A stretch of 64,000 bases of DNA from Flaviramulus multivorans (GCF_021728415.1 NZ_JAKKDV010000001.1:186001-250000), one strand, 5' to 3'; positions 27,831 to 38,074 are shown, counted from the first letter of the stretch. The notes: generated by a model not told the origin, from the sequence alone. Translations and numbers: made by a program.

Positions 27831-28559
27831 CTAGGACAATCCCATCATTAACAAAGCCGCTAATACTCCTCCAATTATCGGTCCCAAAACAGGAATCCAT
27901 GAATAACCCCAATCATTTGATGCTTTATTTTTTATTGGCAAAAGTGCATGCGTAATTCTAGGTCCTAAATCACGGGCGGGATTAATAGCATAACCCGTTG
28001 TACCTCCTAACGATAGACCAATAACCCAAACTAAAAAAGCAACAGGTATTGCCCCTAAGGACCCTAAACCAATTATGGTTTGCGAATCATTAATTGTGGC
28101 ATCTGTAAAATATAAAATTGTAAATATTAACACAAAAGTCCCCACTGCCTCACTAAACAAATTGGAAACTGTATTCCTTATTGCCGGTGCAGTACAAAAC
28201 ACTGCTTTTTTTGTTTCACCATCTTCAGTTGCTTCAAAATGATCTTTATACATTAACCAAATCGTAAAAGAGCCCAACATAGCTCCTATCATTTGTGCTA
28301 AAATATAAGAAGGCACCGATTCCCATGGAAATTTACCAGCAATAGCAAGTCCTATACTTACTGCTGGATTAATATGAGCACCACTGTAAGGTCCCGCAAC
28401 TACCACCGCAACATATACCGCCAAAGCCCAACCTGTCGTAATTACTATCCAACCACTATTATTCCCTTTTGTTTTATCTAATACCACATTAGCAACTACA
28501 CCTCCTCCTAATAAAATAAGTAAAGTTGTTCCAATAATTTCTGCAATAAAAGGCGTCAT
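27831..28559 (-). CDS. glpF: Glycerol uptake facilitator (aquaglyceroporin, MIP family)
   Basis: A 242-residue inner-membrane channel with six helices and the two MIP motifs, HINPAVSIG and AINPARDLGPR. The Asp following the second NPAR (NPARD) and the small aromatic-region residues are typical of glycerol facilitators rather than water-only channels. It admits glycerol by diffusion for phosphorylation by the kinase encoded 23 bases upstream. Order on the minus strand is glpD-glpK-glpF, the last three genes of the long run that begins with SusC. No clear terminator was seen in the 33-base gap to the convergent repeat protein. Confidence 0.95.
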   Translation of the reverse strand: MTPFIAEIIGTTLLILLGGGVVANVVLDKTKGNNSGWIVITTGWALAVYVAVVVAGPYSGAHINPAVSIGLAIAGKFPWESVPSYILAQMIGAMLGSFTIWLMYKDHFEATEDGETKKAVFCTAPAIRNTVSNLFSEAVGTFVLIFTILYFTDATINDSQTIIGLGSLGAIPVAFLVWVIGLSLGGTTGYAINPARDLGPRITHALLPIKNKASNDWGYSWIPVLGPIIGGVLAALLMMGLS

Positions 28560-28582
28560 ATTTCTTAGTTTTATGTTTTAAC

Positions 28583-30076
28583 TTAGTTTTTAGTCCAATA
28601 TTCAAGCGCGTCAATGGCTTTATACCACCCTTTGATTTCTTTTTCGATGTTATCTCTTTCTTTTTTGGGATTGAATGATATATCTGTTTGCCAAATATCT
28701 TGAATTTCTTCTGGATTTTCCCAATAACCAACAGCCAATCCTGCCAAAAAAGCAGCTCCCATAGCTGTAGTTTCAACTACCTTAGGACGAACTGTTACGG
28801 TATTTAAAACATCTGCTTGAAATTGCATAAGCATATTATTTACAGTGGCACCACCATCTACTCGCAATTCTTTAATTGAGATTCCTGAATCCGCTTCCAT
28901 TGCTTTTAATACATCCATCGTTTGGTAAGCAATGGACTCTAGAGCAGCACGGGCAATATGAGCATCTGTACTTCCTCTTGTTAACCCAAACATAGTTCCT
29001 TGAGCTTGCTGATTCCAATGTGGAGCACCTAACCCAGCAAATGCTGGTACAAAATAAACACCATCAGAACTTTTAACAGAACTGGCAAGTTTTTCAACTT
29101 CAGCAGACGTTCTAATAATTTTTAAACTATCTCTCAACCATTGTACCACAGCACCGGCTATAAAGATACTCCCCTCTAATGCGTATTGTGTTTTGCCATT
29201 TATTTTCCACGCTACGGTAGTTAATAAATTATTTTTTGAAACAATGGGTTTATCACCAATATTCATAAGCATAAAACACCCTGTACCATAAGTATTTTTA
29301 ACCATGCCTGGTTTCGTACACATTTGCCCGAATAAAGCAGCTTGTTGATCTCCTGCTATTCCTGAAATTGGAATATTAGCATCGTAAAATGTAGATTTTG
29401 TATGACCATACACTTCGCTAGACTGTTTAACTTTGGGTAACATACTTTTAGGAATAGTAAATAAGTCTAAAAGCTCATCATCCCAATCCATTGTATTAAT
29501 GTTGAACAACAAGGTTCTTGAAGCATTAGATACATCGGTCACGTGTTGGTCACCTTTTGTAAAATTCCAAATTAGCCAAGTATCGATAGTCCCTAAGATT
29601 AAATCTCCTGATTCCGCCTTTTTTCTTGCACCTTCAACATTATCTAAAATCCATTTAACCTTGGTTCCCGAAAAATAAGAATCTATAACCAAGCCCGTTT
29701 TTTCTCTAATTAAGTCGCTTTTACCTGATTTTTTAAGTTCATCACAATAATCAGAAGTTCTTTTATCTTGCCATACAATAGCATTATAAACTGGTTTGCC
29801 TGTTTTCTTATCCCAAACAACTACGGTTTCACGTTGATTAGTAATTCCAATAGCCGCCATGTTCTCCACATTTAATCCTTTTTTTGCTATAGCCTCCGCA
29901 GCCACTCCCGCTTGGGTTGACCAAATTTCATTCGGGTCGTGCTCTACCCAACCTGGTTTCGGAAAATACTGCGTAAACTCTTTTTGAGCAACCGATACAA
30001 TGCTTCCTTTTTTATTGAATACTATGGCTCGAGAGCTAGTGGTTCCTTGGTCTAAGGCAAGTATGTATTTTTCCAT
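28583..30076 (-). CDS. glpK: Glycerol kinase
   Basis: A 497-residue FGGY-family kinase that makes sn-glycerol-3-phosphate from glycerol and ATP. The sequence shows [15 protein letters not shown] at the start, [36 protein letters not shown], the [16 protein letters not shown] and [13 protein letters not shown] segments, and the family signature [21 protein letters not shown]. Length and motifs are normal. It lies 44 bases after glpD and 23 bases before glpF, giving a compact glycerol operon. Confidence 0.98.
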   Translation of the reverse strand: MEKYILALDQGTTSSRAIVFNKKGSIVSVAQKEFTQYFPKPGWVEHDPNEIWSTQAGVAAEAIAKKGLNVENMAAIGITNQRETVVVWDKKTGKPVYNAIVWQDKRTSDYCDELKKSGKSDLIREKTGLVIDSYFSGTKVKWILDNVEGARKKAESGDLILGTIDTWLIWNFTKGDQHVTDVSNASRTLLFNINTMDWDDELLDLFTIPKSMLPKVKQSSEVYGHTKSTFYDANIPISGIAGDQQAALFGQMCTKPGMVKNTYGTGCFMLMNIGDKPIVSKNNLLTTVAWKINGKTQYALEGSIFIAGAVVQWLRDSLKIIRTSAEVEKLASSVKSSDGVYFVPAFAGLGAPHWNQQAQGTMFGLTRGSTDAHIARAALESIAYQTMDVLKAMEADSGISIKELRVDGGATVNNMLMQFQADVLNTVTVRPKVVETTAMGAAFLAGLAVGYWENPEEIQDIWQTDISFNPKKERDNIEKEIKGWYKAIDALEYWTKN

Positions 30077-30120
30077 AGATATAAAGTTAAATGAAATATA
30101 AGATTTATTTTTAAATGTAC

Positions 30121-31698
30121 TTATAAGACATATTGATTTGCAATTGTTGTAAACTCAGAAATTTGTTGTTCCTCCCATAATTTATCACAACCTAACTCTT
30201 TAGACAACATCTTTGCCACCATAGGAATAATTTCTAAAGTTGCCTTAGCATCTAAAAACAGGGTTCGAACTCGTCTAGCTAAAATATCTTCAACCGTTCG
30301 TGCCATTTCATAACGAATCGCCCAAATCACTTCAGCTTTAGTAAAAGGCAAGCGTTCATGTAAAAGATCACCTAATTCTGAAGATTCTTCTATTAAGTTT
30401 TGAATGATTTCTCCATCAGTTCCATAAATACCAAAGTGATTATGTTTATTATTAGAACCATTGGCACCGTGAATTAAAATACGCTTAGTTTTACATGTTT
30501 CATTAGGCAATTTTTCCAAAAAAATAGCCTTATTGATGGTGTCCTGAGCCATTCTTCGATAGGTGGTCCATTTACCACCAGTAATAGTAATTAATCCAGA
30601 ATTTGAAACGATAATTTTATGACTTCGTGAAATTTCTTTGGTTTTTTCAGATTTATCTTTTGGAGCTGCTAACGGACGTAAACCTGCAAAAATACTTAAC
30701 ACATCATCTTTACTCACTTTTTTTGTTAAATAGCTATTTGCAGTGGATATAATAAAGTCAATTTCTTTATCTAAAGCTTTTGGCTCTAAACTATGGCTAT
30801 CTAACAAGGTATCGGTTGTACCAACCACAATTTTATTATGCCACGGCACTAAAAATAACACTCTACCATCGTTGGTTTTTGGAATCATTATAGCATCATT
30901 GCCAGGTAAGAAAGACTTATCTAAAACTAAATGAATCCCTTGACTCGGACGCACCAAATTTTTAGCTTCCTTATCATCCATTTTTAGAATGTCGTTGGTA
31001 AAAACGCCCGTTGCATTAATGACAACTTTACAATTTATATTATAGACAATTTTGGTTTCAGCATCTTCAGCAATTACCCCGTTTACAATGCCCTTTTCAC
31101 TTTTAAGTAATTGCTTAACTTTAAAATGGTTTAGAACCGTTGCACCATGTTCTATAGAAGTTTGTGCAATATTTATAGCCAATCTAGAATCGTCAAATTG
31201 CCCGTCATGATATACGACACCGCCTTTAAGTTTCGCATTTTTTATTGTACTTAACCTTGAAAGTGTTTCTTTCTTGTTAATTCGAAACGATTTCCCAAAA
31301 CTTAATTTTCCAGCCAAAGCATCGTAAATTTTGAGCCCGATGGTATATTTAATAACGTCCCACCATTTATAGTTTGGAATTATGAAGGACTGATTGCTTA
31401 CCAAATGTGAAGCATTTTTTAACAGCAAACCTCTTTCATAAAGCGCTTCCTTAACTAAATCGATATTGCCTTGAGCTAAATAGCGTACTCCGCCATGCAA
31501 TAGTTTAGTGCTCCTACTTGAAGTCCCTTTTGCATAATCTACTTGTTCTAATAAAAGTGTTTTAAATCCTCGTGTTGTACTATCTAATGCAACCCCTAAA
31601 CCAGATGCACCACCACCAATAACTATTACATCCCAATTAGAGTTTTCTTCTAATTGTTTTACTAATGTTTCTCTTTTATAAATGTCTCTACCTTTCAA
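30121..31698 (-). CDS. glpD: Aerobic glycerol-3-phosphate dehydrogenase (FAD-dependent)
   Basis: A 525-residue membrane-associated flavoenzyme that oxidises glycerol-3-phosphate to dihydroxyacetone phosphate and passes electrons to quinone. Visible features are the FAD-binding [94 protein letters not shown] and [15 protein letters not shown]. It starts 40 bases after the stop of the GH3 gene, with no terminator visible between them, so it could be read from the SusC promoter as well as from a local one. It would consume glycerol-3-phosphate released by the GDPD domain encoded upstream, if imported. Confidence 0.97.
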   Translation of the reverse strand: MKGRDIYKRETLVKQLEENSNWDVIVIGGGASGLGVALDSTTRGFKTLLLEQVDYAKGTSSRSTKLLHGGVRYLAQGNIDLVKEALYERGLLLKNASHLVSNQSFIIPNYKWWDVIKYTIGLKIYDALAGKLSFGKSFRINKKETLSRLSTIKNAKLKGGVVYHDGQFDDSRLAINIAQTSIEHGATVLNHFKVKQLLKSEKGIVNGVIAEDAETKIVYNINCKVVINATGVFTNDILKMDDKEAKNLVRPSQGIHLVLDKSFLPGNDAIMIPKTNDGRVLFLVPWHNKIVVGTTDTLLDSHSLEPKALDKEIDFIISTANSYLTKKVSKDDVLSIFAGLRPLAAPKDKSEKTKEISRSHKIIVSNSGLITITGGKWTTYRRMAQDTINKAIFLEKLPNETCKTKRILIHGANGSNNKHNHFGIYGTDGEIIQNLIEESSELGDLLHERLPFTKAEVIWAIRYEMARTVEDILARRVRTLFLDAKATLEIIPMVAKMLSKELGCDKLWEEQQISEFTTIANQYVL

Positions 31699-31738
31699 TC
31701 CTTTTTTATCAGTCTAATTTACTGTTTTAATCAACTCT

Positions 31739-34063
31739 TTATTCTACTACTCTAAATACGCCTTTCAAAGAAGCCTCGGAGTTACCACCAACCCAAACAT
31801 TAAAATCGCCAGGTTCTACCTCCCATTTTTTATTAACCGTGTAAAACTGAAGTTTTTCAGAATTTATCGTAAAGTTAACAATCTTTGTTTCTCCAGCTTT
31901 AATCATAACTTTTTTAAAATCTTTCAACTCTTTTATAGGTCGTGTTAAGCTTCCCACTAAATCCCTAATATAAAGCTGGACTACTTCTTCTCCATCACGA
32001 GTTCCTGTATTTGAAATTTCAACAGACAACTTAATTTCTCCATCTTTTAAAATTTCAGATTTGTCTAATTCTAAATTTTTATATTCAAAAGTAGTATAAC
32101 TTAACCCAAACCCAAAAGGATATAAGGCCGATTTTGGTGTATCGGTATACCCTGAATAGGTAACATGTTTTGGGCTAAAAGGCCTTCCTGTGTTTTTCTG
32201 ATTGTAATATAGAGGTTCTTGCCCTACATTATGAGGAAAAGAAACTGGTAATTTACCTGAAGGATTATAATCTCCAAACAACACATCGGCAATAGCGTTA
32301 CCCGACTCTGAACCTAAAAACCAACATTCAAGAATGGAAGGCACATTATTAGCAGCCCAAGAAATATCCATAGGTCTACCATTCATTAAAACAATTACAA
32401 CATTTTTATTAACCTTATAAATTGCTTCCAGCAGTTTTTGTTGAACACCAAAAAATCCGATTTCAGATTGACTCCTTCCTTCGCCTGTTTGGTATGCATT
32501 TTCTCCTATTGCCAGCAATACAACCTCAGCTTTTTTAGCTACTTCAACTGCAGCTTTAATACCAGAAACATCTGTATTATTGAATTTTAAAGGATGTAAA
32601 AACTGATTTTCTCCCGGCTTTACAGTTGGTATGGTTAATTCAACTCCCTTTTCATAAAAGACTTTTGTATTCTTATCAACCACGCTTTTCACCCCTTCTA
32701 ATAAAGATACCGCCGAATTATATTCACCCTTTGCTCTCCAATTTCCAAGTGGGGCATCTTTATCATCTGCAAGGGGTCCAATCACTGCAATACTCTTTAA
32801 ATTTTTAGTAATTGGTAATAAATTGGTTTCATTTTTTAATAACACAATTGATTTTTTGGCAACATCCCTAGCTACTGCTAAATGCTCATCAGTATATATG
32901 TTGGCTTTTTCTCTTTCTTCATTGCAATATTTATAAGGATCATCAAACAAGCCTAACTCAAATTTCAGTCTTAGTACGCGCTTAACAGCATCATCAATTT
33001 GTTCTATAGAAATTTTATTTTCCCTAACCAAAGCTTCCAAATTAGCTTCATAGGCATATGATTCCATGTCCATATCACTACCTGCGTCCAAGGCAATTTG
33101 AGTCGCATGTTTTTTATCTTCAGCATAACCATGTGCAATCATCTCTCCAATAGAACCCCAGTCGGACACTACGAGTCCATTCCAGCTCCAGTTTTGTTTT
33201 AAAATATCTCTTTGCAATACTTTATTTCCTGTTGATGGAATTCCATCTATATCATTAAACGAATTCATAAAAGTTGCTACACCTGCTTTAGCTGCCGCTT
33301 TAAATGGTGGTAATATTGTATTATGTAATTCGTATTCTCCAATGTTTACTGTATTATAATCTCTCCCTGCCTCAGCAAAACCATAACCTGCAAAATGCTT
33401 TGCACAAGCAGCAATAGTGTTGGGATGCGACAAGTCATCACCTTGAAACCCATGTATTCGAGCAACTCCAATTACGGTATTTAAATAAGTGTCTTCTCCA
33501 GCGCCTTCCATAATTCTGCCCCAGCGTGCATCTCTAGATACATCAATCATAGGTGCAAACGTCCATTGTAAACCAGAAGCTGCAGTTTCTTTTGCTGCAA
33601 TAGAAGCAGATTGTTTTATAATATCTAAATCCCAACTCGCACTTTCGCCCAAAGGTATTGGGAAAATGGTTTTATATCCATGAATTACATCATACCCAAA
33701 AATTAAAGGGATTTTTAAGCGAGAATGTTCCATTACAATTTTCTGGGTTTCCTTAATGGAGGCGACCGATGTAATATTCAACATGGAACCCACTTCCCCT
33801 TTTTTCAGTTTATCAAGTTTGTGCTGATCCCCTTTGGAAGTTGAAGGACCCGTTGCATTCCATTTACCGCTGTATTGCACCAATTGACCAATTTTTTCAT
33901 TAAGATGCATCAAGGCTAAAACAGAATCAACCTTTTCTTCTATTTTGGCATCTAAATTACTCGTTGCATATACTTTTTCACTATCAACGACATGATTTTT
34001 AACACTAAAAAGTACAATTGCAAGAAGTATTATGGGTATAAATAATAAGTTTTTCTTAGACAT
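31739..34063 (-). CDS. bglX: Glycoside hydrolase family 3 beta-glucosidase (BglX-like)
   Basis: A 774-residue exported beta-glucosidase, likely periplasmic, with an N-terminal hydrophobic signal (residues ~4-22). The order is GH3 N-domain (KIGQLVQYSGKW ... IIFGYDVIHGYKTIFPIPLG ... CAKHFAGYGFAEAGRDYN), catalytic nucleophile Asp301 in LVVSDWGS, GH3 C-domain (VAKKSIVLLKNETNLLPI ... IGENAYQTGEGRSQSEI) and a fibronectin-III-like C-terminal domain. It would release glucose from beta-gluco-oligosaccharides produced by the GH16 domain upstream. The start is taken at MSKKN; a longer form eight codons upstream overlaps the sulfatase stop. It follows the sulfatase by 10 bases and precedes glpD by 40. 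Confidence 0.95.
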   Translation of the reverse strand: MSKKNLLFIPIILLAIVLFSVKNHVVDSEKVYATSNLDAKIEEKVDSVLALMHLNEKIGQLVQYSGKWNATGPSTSKGDQHKLDKLKKGEVGSMLNITSVASIKETQKIVMEHSRLKIPLIFGYDVIHGYKTIFPIPLGESASWDLDIIKQSASIAAKETAASGLQWTFAPMIDVSRDARWGRIMEGAGEDTYLNTVIGVARIHGFQGDDLSHPNTIAACAKHFAGYGFAEAGRDYNTVNIGEYELHNTILPPFKAAAKAGVATFMNSFNDIDGIPSTGNKVLQRDILKQNWSWNGLVVSDWGSIGEMIAHGYAEDKKHATQIALDAGSDMDMESYAYEANLEALVRENKISIEQIDDAVKRVLRLKFELGLFDDPYKYCNEEREKANIYTDEHLAVARDVAKKSIVLLKNETNLLPITKNLKSIAVIGPLADDKDAPLGNWRAKGEYNSAVSLLEGVKSVVDKNTKVFYEKGVELTIPTVKPGENQFLHPLKFNNTDVSGIKAAVEVAKKAEVVLLAIGENAYQTGEGRSQSEIGFFGVQQKLLEAIYKVNKNVVIVLMNGRPMDISWAANNVPSILECWFLGSESGNAIADVLFGDYNPSGKLPVSFPHNVGQEPLYYNQKNTGRPFSPKHVTYSGYTDTPKSALYPFGFGLSYTTFEYKNLELDKSEILKDGEIKLSVEISNTGTRDGEEVVQLYIRDLVGSLTRPIKELKDFKKVMIKAGETKIVNFTINSEKLQFYTVNKKWEVEPGDFNVWVGGNSEASLKGVFRVVE

Positions 34064-34073
34064 TTTATAAAAT

Positions 34074-35552
34074 TTAAAAGTTACCAATATTGGCTTTACA
34101 CCATTCTTGATATGCCGTTTCTAATTCCTTTACTTTATCGGGATATTGACTTGAAAGATCAATACGTTCTCCTGTATCTTCTTTTAAATTGAATAATTTT
34201 AAAGACAAATCATTACTTATTGGTTTTATATATAAATTACTTGGTCTGCTTTTCCAATGATTTTCGTTGGAATTTGTCAGTTTCCAATCACCTAATCGAA
34301 CTGCCCACGTTTTTTGCCATTTCCAAACCAGTAACCTGTCTTTTTTGGACTGTAATAAATTAACCCCATCAATAGTATCATCATTTAATTTAATTCCTGC
34401 GGAATATAAAATAGTTGGTAGAATATCAGTTGCTGAAACATAATCCGTTTGCGTCTGATTTGGTTTTATTTTACCAGGCCAAACTAAAGCCATTGGCACT
34501 CTAATACCACCTTCCCATAATGAATATTTACCACCTGTTAGTGGACTATTATTTGCACCTGTTAGTGGTGAACCACCATTATCAGAAATAAATATGATTA
34601 GCGTTTCTTTGTCTATATTTTCGTTTTTAAGCGATTCTAAAAGCCTTCCAATATTGTCATCCAAACAATTCAAATTGGCTAAATAGTATTTTCTTAAATC
34701 CTCGTCCTGTATATCGCCTAATCTTGAATATTTATCGTAATAAGCTGCATAACTTCCAGGTTTATGCTTCCCATAAGCCATTAAGCTATCTGGGTCGTAA
34801 TTATTTATAGACTTCACATTATATTTATCTAAATATTTTTGTGGTACTTCATGAATTAGATGATGAACTGAACTGTAAGCTAGTGTCAAGAAAAAAGGTT
34901 TGCTTTTAGATTTTTTAATGTATTGAATGGCTTCATCAGTTAATATATCTGTTAAATAACCTTCCTCATAACTTTTCTCTCCTTTATCGTGCATTAATGG
35001 CCCTAAAACCGCACTCGTTCCACTAGGGTCTGGCGTTCTATCTTTTATTTCTTTTGAAAGTAACCAATAGTCATGAGCATGAGCACTAAATCCTAAGAAC
35101 TCGTCATAGCCATGTTCTAACGGATATTCTCTTACATCATATTTATGGAAGTTTCTACCTAAATCATTTTTTCCTATCCTGGCTGTACTGTAGCCCATCT
35201 CTTTTAAGTATTCTGGAATGGTTTTAACAGAGTCTGGTAATCCTGGTCCCCAACTAGCCTTTACATCCCATCTAAATTGGTTTTTGCCTGTTAAAATACC
35301 TGCTCTAGATGGGCTACAAACAGGTGCAGTAGTGTAAGCTTGTGTAAATACCATCCCAGATCTTGCCAATTTCCCCATATTTGGAGTTTCGGCAGACGAG
35401 TCATGGTTTTCAAATGGCTCAAAATCGGCGTATCCTTGGTCGTCAACAACAATTAAAACAATATTAGGTGTTTTATCTTTTTTAACAGATTGCCCTTTAT
35501 TTTCACAAGAAAATAAGCAAAAAAACAGGGTTATGATGAGTAGTTTCTTCAT
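34074..35552 (-). CDS. Type I (formylglycine) sulfatase family lipoprotein
   Basis: A 492-residue lipoprotein of the alkaline-phosphatase/sulfatase fold. The signal peptide ends FCLFSC (Cys16). Metal-binding IVLIVVDDQGYADFE (Asp37, Asp38) is followed by the maturation motif C79-S-P-S-R in TTAPVCSPSRAGILTGK, so Cys79 can become formylglycine. Further conserved blocks are FLTLAYSSVHHLIHEVP and TLIIFISDNGGSPLTG. It should hydrolyse a sulfate ester; relatives of this fold also cleave phosphodiesters. Within this locus its target is a substituent on the beta-glucan or another surface ligand, which cannot be decided from the sequence. It lies 14 bases after the EEP gene. Confidence 0.92.
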   Translation of the reverse strand: MKKLLIITLFFCLFSCENKGQSVKKDKTPNIVLIVVDDQGYADFEPFENHDSSAETPNMGKLARSGMVFTQAYTTAPVCSPSRAGILTGKNQFRWDVKASWGPGLPDSVKTIPEYLKEMGYSTARIGKNDLGRNFHKYDVREYPLEHGYDEFLGFSAHAHDYWLLSKEIKDRTPDPSGTSAVLGPLMHDKGEKSYEEGYLTDILTDEAIQYIKKSKSKPFFLTLAYSSVHHLIHEVPQKYLDKYNVKSINNYDPDSLMAYGKHKPGSYAAYYDKYSRLGDIQDEDLRKYYLANLNCLDDNIGRLLESLKNENIDKETLIIFISDNGGSPLTGANNSPLTGGKYSLWEGGIRVPMALVWPGKIKPNQTQTDYVSATDILPTILYSAGIKLNDDTIDGVNLLQSKKDRLLVWKWQKTWAVRLGDWKLTNSNENHWKSRPSNLYIKPISNDLSLKLFNLKEDTGERIDLSSQYPDKVKELETAYQEWCKANIGNF

Positions 35553-35566
35553 ATTTTGTAGTATTT

Positions 35567-36403
35567 CTATTCCAATGTAAACTCAGCATACACAGGAAAA
35601 TGGTCTGATGGATATTTTAAATTATTAGAATCACTTAAAACCGCATGCTTATTTATTCTGAGGTTTTGTGATTTCGATATAAAAATGTAATCAATCTTTC
35701 TAGTTACAAGTTCGGTAAATTTGAAACCGTTAAAAGTTCCATTAGGTCCGAAAGTTAAGTTCGCAGCTGCTTCTGCATTCAACATACTATTAGACAAGTT
35801 TCTAATAAGCAAGCTATTAGGCTCTACATTAAAATCTCCCATTAAAATTACCGGATAATTTTTGGTATTAACTTCTGCTATTTTCTGTTGAATAGTTTCT
35901 ATACCCTTTAATTGAGCTTGTTCACCAACATGGTCTAAATGCGTATTAAATACCCAAAACTTCATAGATGTTTTTAAATCTGTAAATAAGCCATAGGTAC
36001 AAATTCTAGGGTATGCTGCATCCCATCCTTTTGATACTTTTTCAGGTGTTTCGGAGAGCCAAAATGTATTGGCGCTTTCAACCTTAAATTTGTAGGAATT
36101 ATAAAAAATAGATGAATGTTCTCCTTCATTACCTCCATCTCTTCCAGTACCAATAAACTGATAGTTTTTTAAAGCTGTTTTTAAATCGTTCATTTGGTTA
36201 GGTCTTGCTTCTTGAACACCTAAAATATCTGGACTAAAAAATAAAACTTGAGATATTAAAAAATCTTTTCTATGTGTCCATGCGTTTTCTCCATCTGAAG
36301 CAACATCCAAACGAATATTATACGTCATGACACTAAAATCTTGACTCTTACAACTATAGATGTTTAACAAAAGGACAAATAATAAAGCTATGTATAATTT
36401 CAT
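35567..36403 (-). CDS. Exported endonuclease/exonuclease/phosphatase-fold (EEP) hydrolase, lipoprotein
   Basis: A 278-residue lipoprotein whose signal ends LNIYSC (Cys18). The EEP catalytic sequence is complete: SVMTYNIRLD, ILGVQEARPNQ, FNTHLDHVGEQAQ, VILMGDFNVEP and KIDYIFISKS, with the closing YPSDHFPVYAEF. The fold includes exonuclease III, sphingomyelinases and inositol phosphatases, so the enzyme probably cleaves a phosphoester or phosphodiester outside the cytoplasm rather than DNA. Its start is immediately next to the GDPD-GH16 stop, which implies coupled expression. The function inside this polysaccharide locus is inferred only. Confidence 0.85.
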   Translation of the reverse strand: MKLYIALLFVLLLNIYSCKSQDFSVMTYNIRLDVASDGENAWTHRKDFLISQVLFFSPDILGVQEARPNQMNDLKTALKNYQFIGTGRDGGNEGEHSSIFYNSYKFKVESANTFWLSETPEKVSKGWDAAYPRICTYGLFTDLKTSMKFWVFNTHLDHVGEQAQLKGIETIQQKIAEVNTKNYPVILMGDFNVEPNSLLIRNLSNSMLNAEAAANLTFGPNGTFNGFKFTELVTRKIDYIFISKSQNLRINKHAVLSDSNNLKYPSDHFPVYAEFTLE

Positions 36404-37993
36404 TTAAATATTCTCTTTATTTTGATAAACTCGAACATAATCTACGGTCATTTGTTGTGGAAAAATACTATCGTCTATTCCTTGTCTTCCACCTAACATA
36501 CCACCAACTGACACGTTTAAAATCAGATGAAACTTTTGATCGAATGGCCATTCAGCAGTTGTTTTGTGTTCATTTTCAATTCGGTTATATACTACATCAT
36601 CTAAAATAAAATCCATTTTTTCTGGAGTCCATTCTAAGGCAAACACATGAAAAGCGTCATAAGGCTTTTCTATAAAAATCTTTTTACCTCGTTCCGTATT
36701 TTTGAGGTGATTATAGGCTTTCGTATGAATAGTTCCGAAAATAGAATCAGGGTTAAAACCTACATGTTCCATAATATCAATTTCTCCACACTCTGGCCAA
36801 CCTACTTGTTTTCTGTTCTCACCAAGCATCCAAATTGCCGGCCATAAGCCTACGCCTTTTGGTAATTTCGCTTTTACTTCAATGCGACCATATTTCCAAG
36901 ATGCCAATCCATCAGTCTTTATTCTTGCCGATGTGTATTGGGCCGTATCAATTTCTGTGATATATTTTAACCAACTTTTGTTTTTAAAAGCATCACTTTT
37001 ATAGTCTTTATTTGCAATTTTCTCCTTTCGTGATTCAATTATTAAATAACCGTTTTCTACCCTAACATTTTTTAAACTATCAGTAAAATATTGTTTTTCT
37101 TCATTACTAATAAACCCATAATCATATGTCCATTTAGTGCTGTCCGGTTTACCTTTATAATTAAATTCATCACTCCAAACTAGTTTATATCCTTGATTGA
37201 TTGGGGTATTTTTTATTCTTTCTAATACCAACTCAGGTTCATCGGTGGTAATAAAATCAAATTCATTTGCCAATAACCAATCTATATCTTCAGCATTGTT
37301 GGCTACCCAAGCATTTAATAACAATCCTTGTTGTTTAGCGGCTTCAATCCATTTTGGGGTTTTTTTGTATTTATAAACCAAGTAATCCATTCCAGAAATT
37401 CCATCTCGCTTTAATCGTTCAGGAGCTTTTGAGCCATCTAAATATTGTGTTTTAGCATTTGGATCTAACTCTCTTATTTTGTTAAGAATTTCATAGCTAA
37501 AACTAATGTATGACAAAATATAAGGTTCAGCTTTTAATTCTCTAACAAGTTTCATTACGCTCTTTGCAAGTATGTCATTTCGCCCAGGTATTTTTGAAGG
37601 CTTAATTTCACACACTAATCCCGTACTGTTATTGTTTTGAATTCCTGAAAGTATATACTGCTTTAAAGTGGGTAATGTTTCTCCGTTGGCGAGTTTATGT
37701 TTTGATAACTCCTTATAAGTAGATTTTTCGACAACTAAGTTATTATAATCTGCATCATGCGTAACAACAAGTACATTATCTAACGTCATTCTCACATCAA
37801 ATTCTGATCCCGTACAATTTAATGCAATAGCTTGTTTTAAAGATGCTATTGAATTTTCAGGTAGGTTTTGACTTTTCCAAGCACCCCGATGTGCAATCAC
37901 AGGATTATTTGCGAACGCAATATCATCTTTGCTATTTGATGTATTGCAAGCATTAATACTTAAAACAAAACAACATAGTAGTAAAAAACGCAT
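36404..37993 (-). CDS. GDPD-GH16 fusion lipoprotein (glycerophosphodiester phosphodiesterase plus beta-glucanase)
   Basis: A 529-residue two-domain lipoprotein; signal ends LSINAC (Cys16). Residues ~30-260 form a GDPD domain with HRGAW (His35, Arg36), Glu64 and Asp66 in SEFDVR and His79 in THDAD, the metal and acid-base residues of the family. Residues ~265-529 form a GH16 domain: YKLVWSDEFNYKG, LPKGVGLWPAIWMLG and the catalytic GEIDIMEHVG (Glu404 nucleophile, Asp406, Glu409 acid-base). GH16 with this motif commonly hydrolyses beta-1,3/1,4-glucans such as laminarin. The upstream extension to a longer start is unlikely because the signal peptide would be internal. The EEP gene follows directly. 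The fusion suggests attack on a glucan bearing phosphodiester-linked groups, an inference. Confidence 0.92.
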   Translation of the reverse strand: MRFLLLCCFVLSINACNTSNSKDDIAFANNPVIAHRGAWKSQNLPENSIASLKQAIALNCTGSEFDVRMTLDNVLVVTHDADYNNLVVEKSTYKELSKHKLANGETLPTLKQYILSGIQNNNSTGLVCEIKPSKIPGRNDILAKSVMKLVRELKAEPYILSYISFSYEILNKIRELDPNAKTQYLDGSKAPERLKRDGISGMDYLVYKYKKTPKWIEAAKQQGLLLNAWVANNAEDIDWLLANEFDFITTDEPELVLERIKNTPINQGYKLVWSDEFNYKGKPDSTKWTYDYGFISNEEKQYFTDSLKNVRVENGYLIIESRKEKIANKDYKSDAFKNKSWLKYITEIDTAQYTSARIKTDGLASWKYGRIEVKAKLPKGVGLWPAIWMLGENRKQVGWPECGEIDIMEHVGFNPDSIFGTIHTKAYNHLKNTERGKKIFIEKPYDAFHVFALEWTPEKMDFILDDVVYNRIENEHKTTAEWPFDQKFHLILNVSVGGMLGGRQGIDDSIFPQQMTVDYVRVYQNKENI

Positions 37994-38050
37994 ACTTATT
38001 AAGTTAATAATGATACAGCACTGTAAATATCGCAAGTTTAAATTTAATAC

Positions 38051-38074
38051 TAAGGGCAAACTTAATTGCCCTTA
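38051..38074 (-). promoter_or_regulatory. Hairpin in the gap between susD and the GDPD-GH16 gene
   Basis: A perfect 9-bp inverted repeat (TAAGGGCAA at 38051-38059 with TTGCCCTTA at 38066-38074, loop ACTTAA) lies 40 bases downstream of the SusD stop and 57 bases upstream of the GDPD-GH16 start. It has no clear T-run, so it is more likely a partial terminator or a transcript-stabilising stem that lowers expression of the enzyme genes relative to susCD. Confidence 0.55.

Noticed and set aside
37994-38059. Longer start for the GDPD-GH16 protein
   Set aside because: It would bury the lipoprotein signal internally and overlap the hairpin region.
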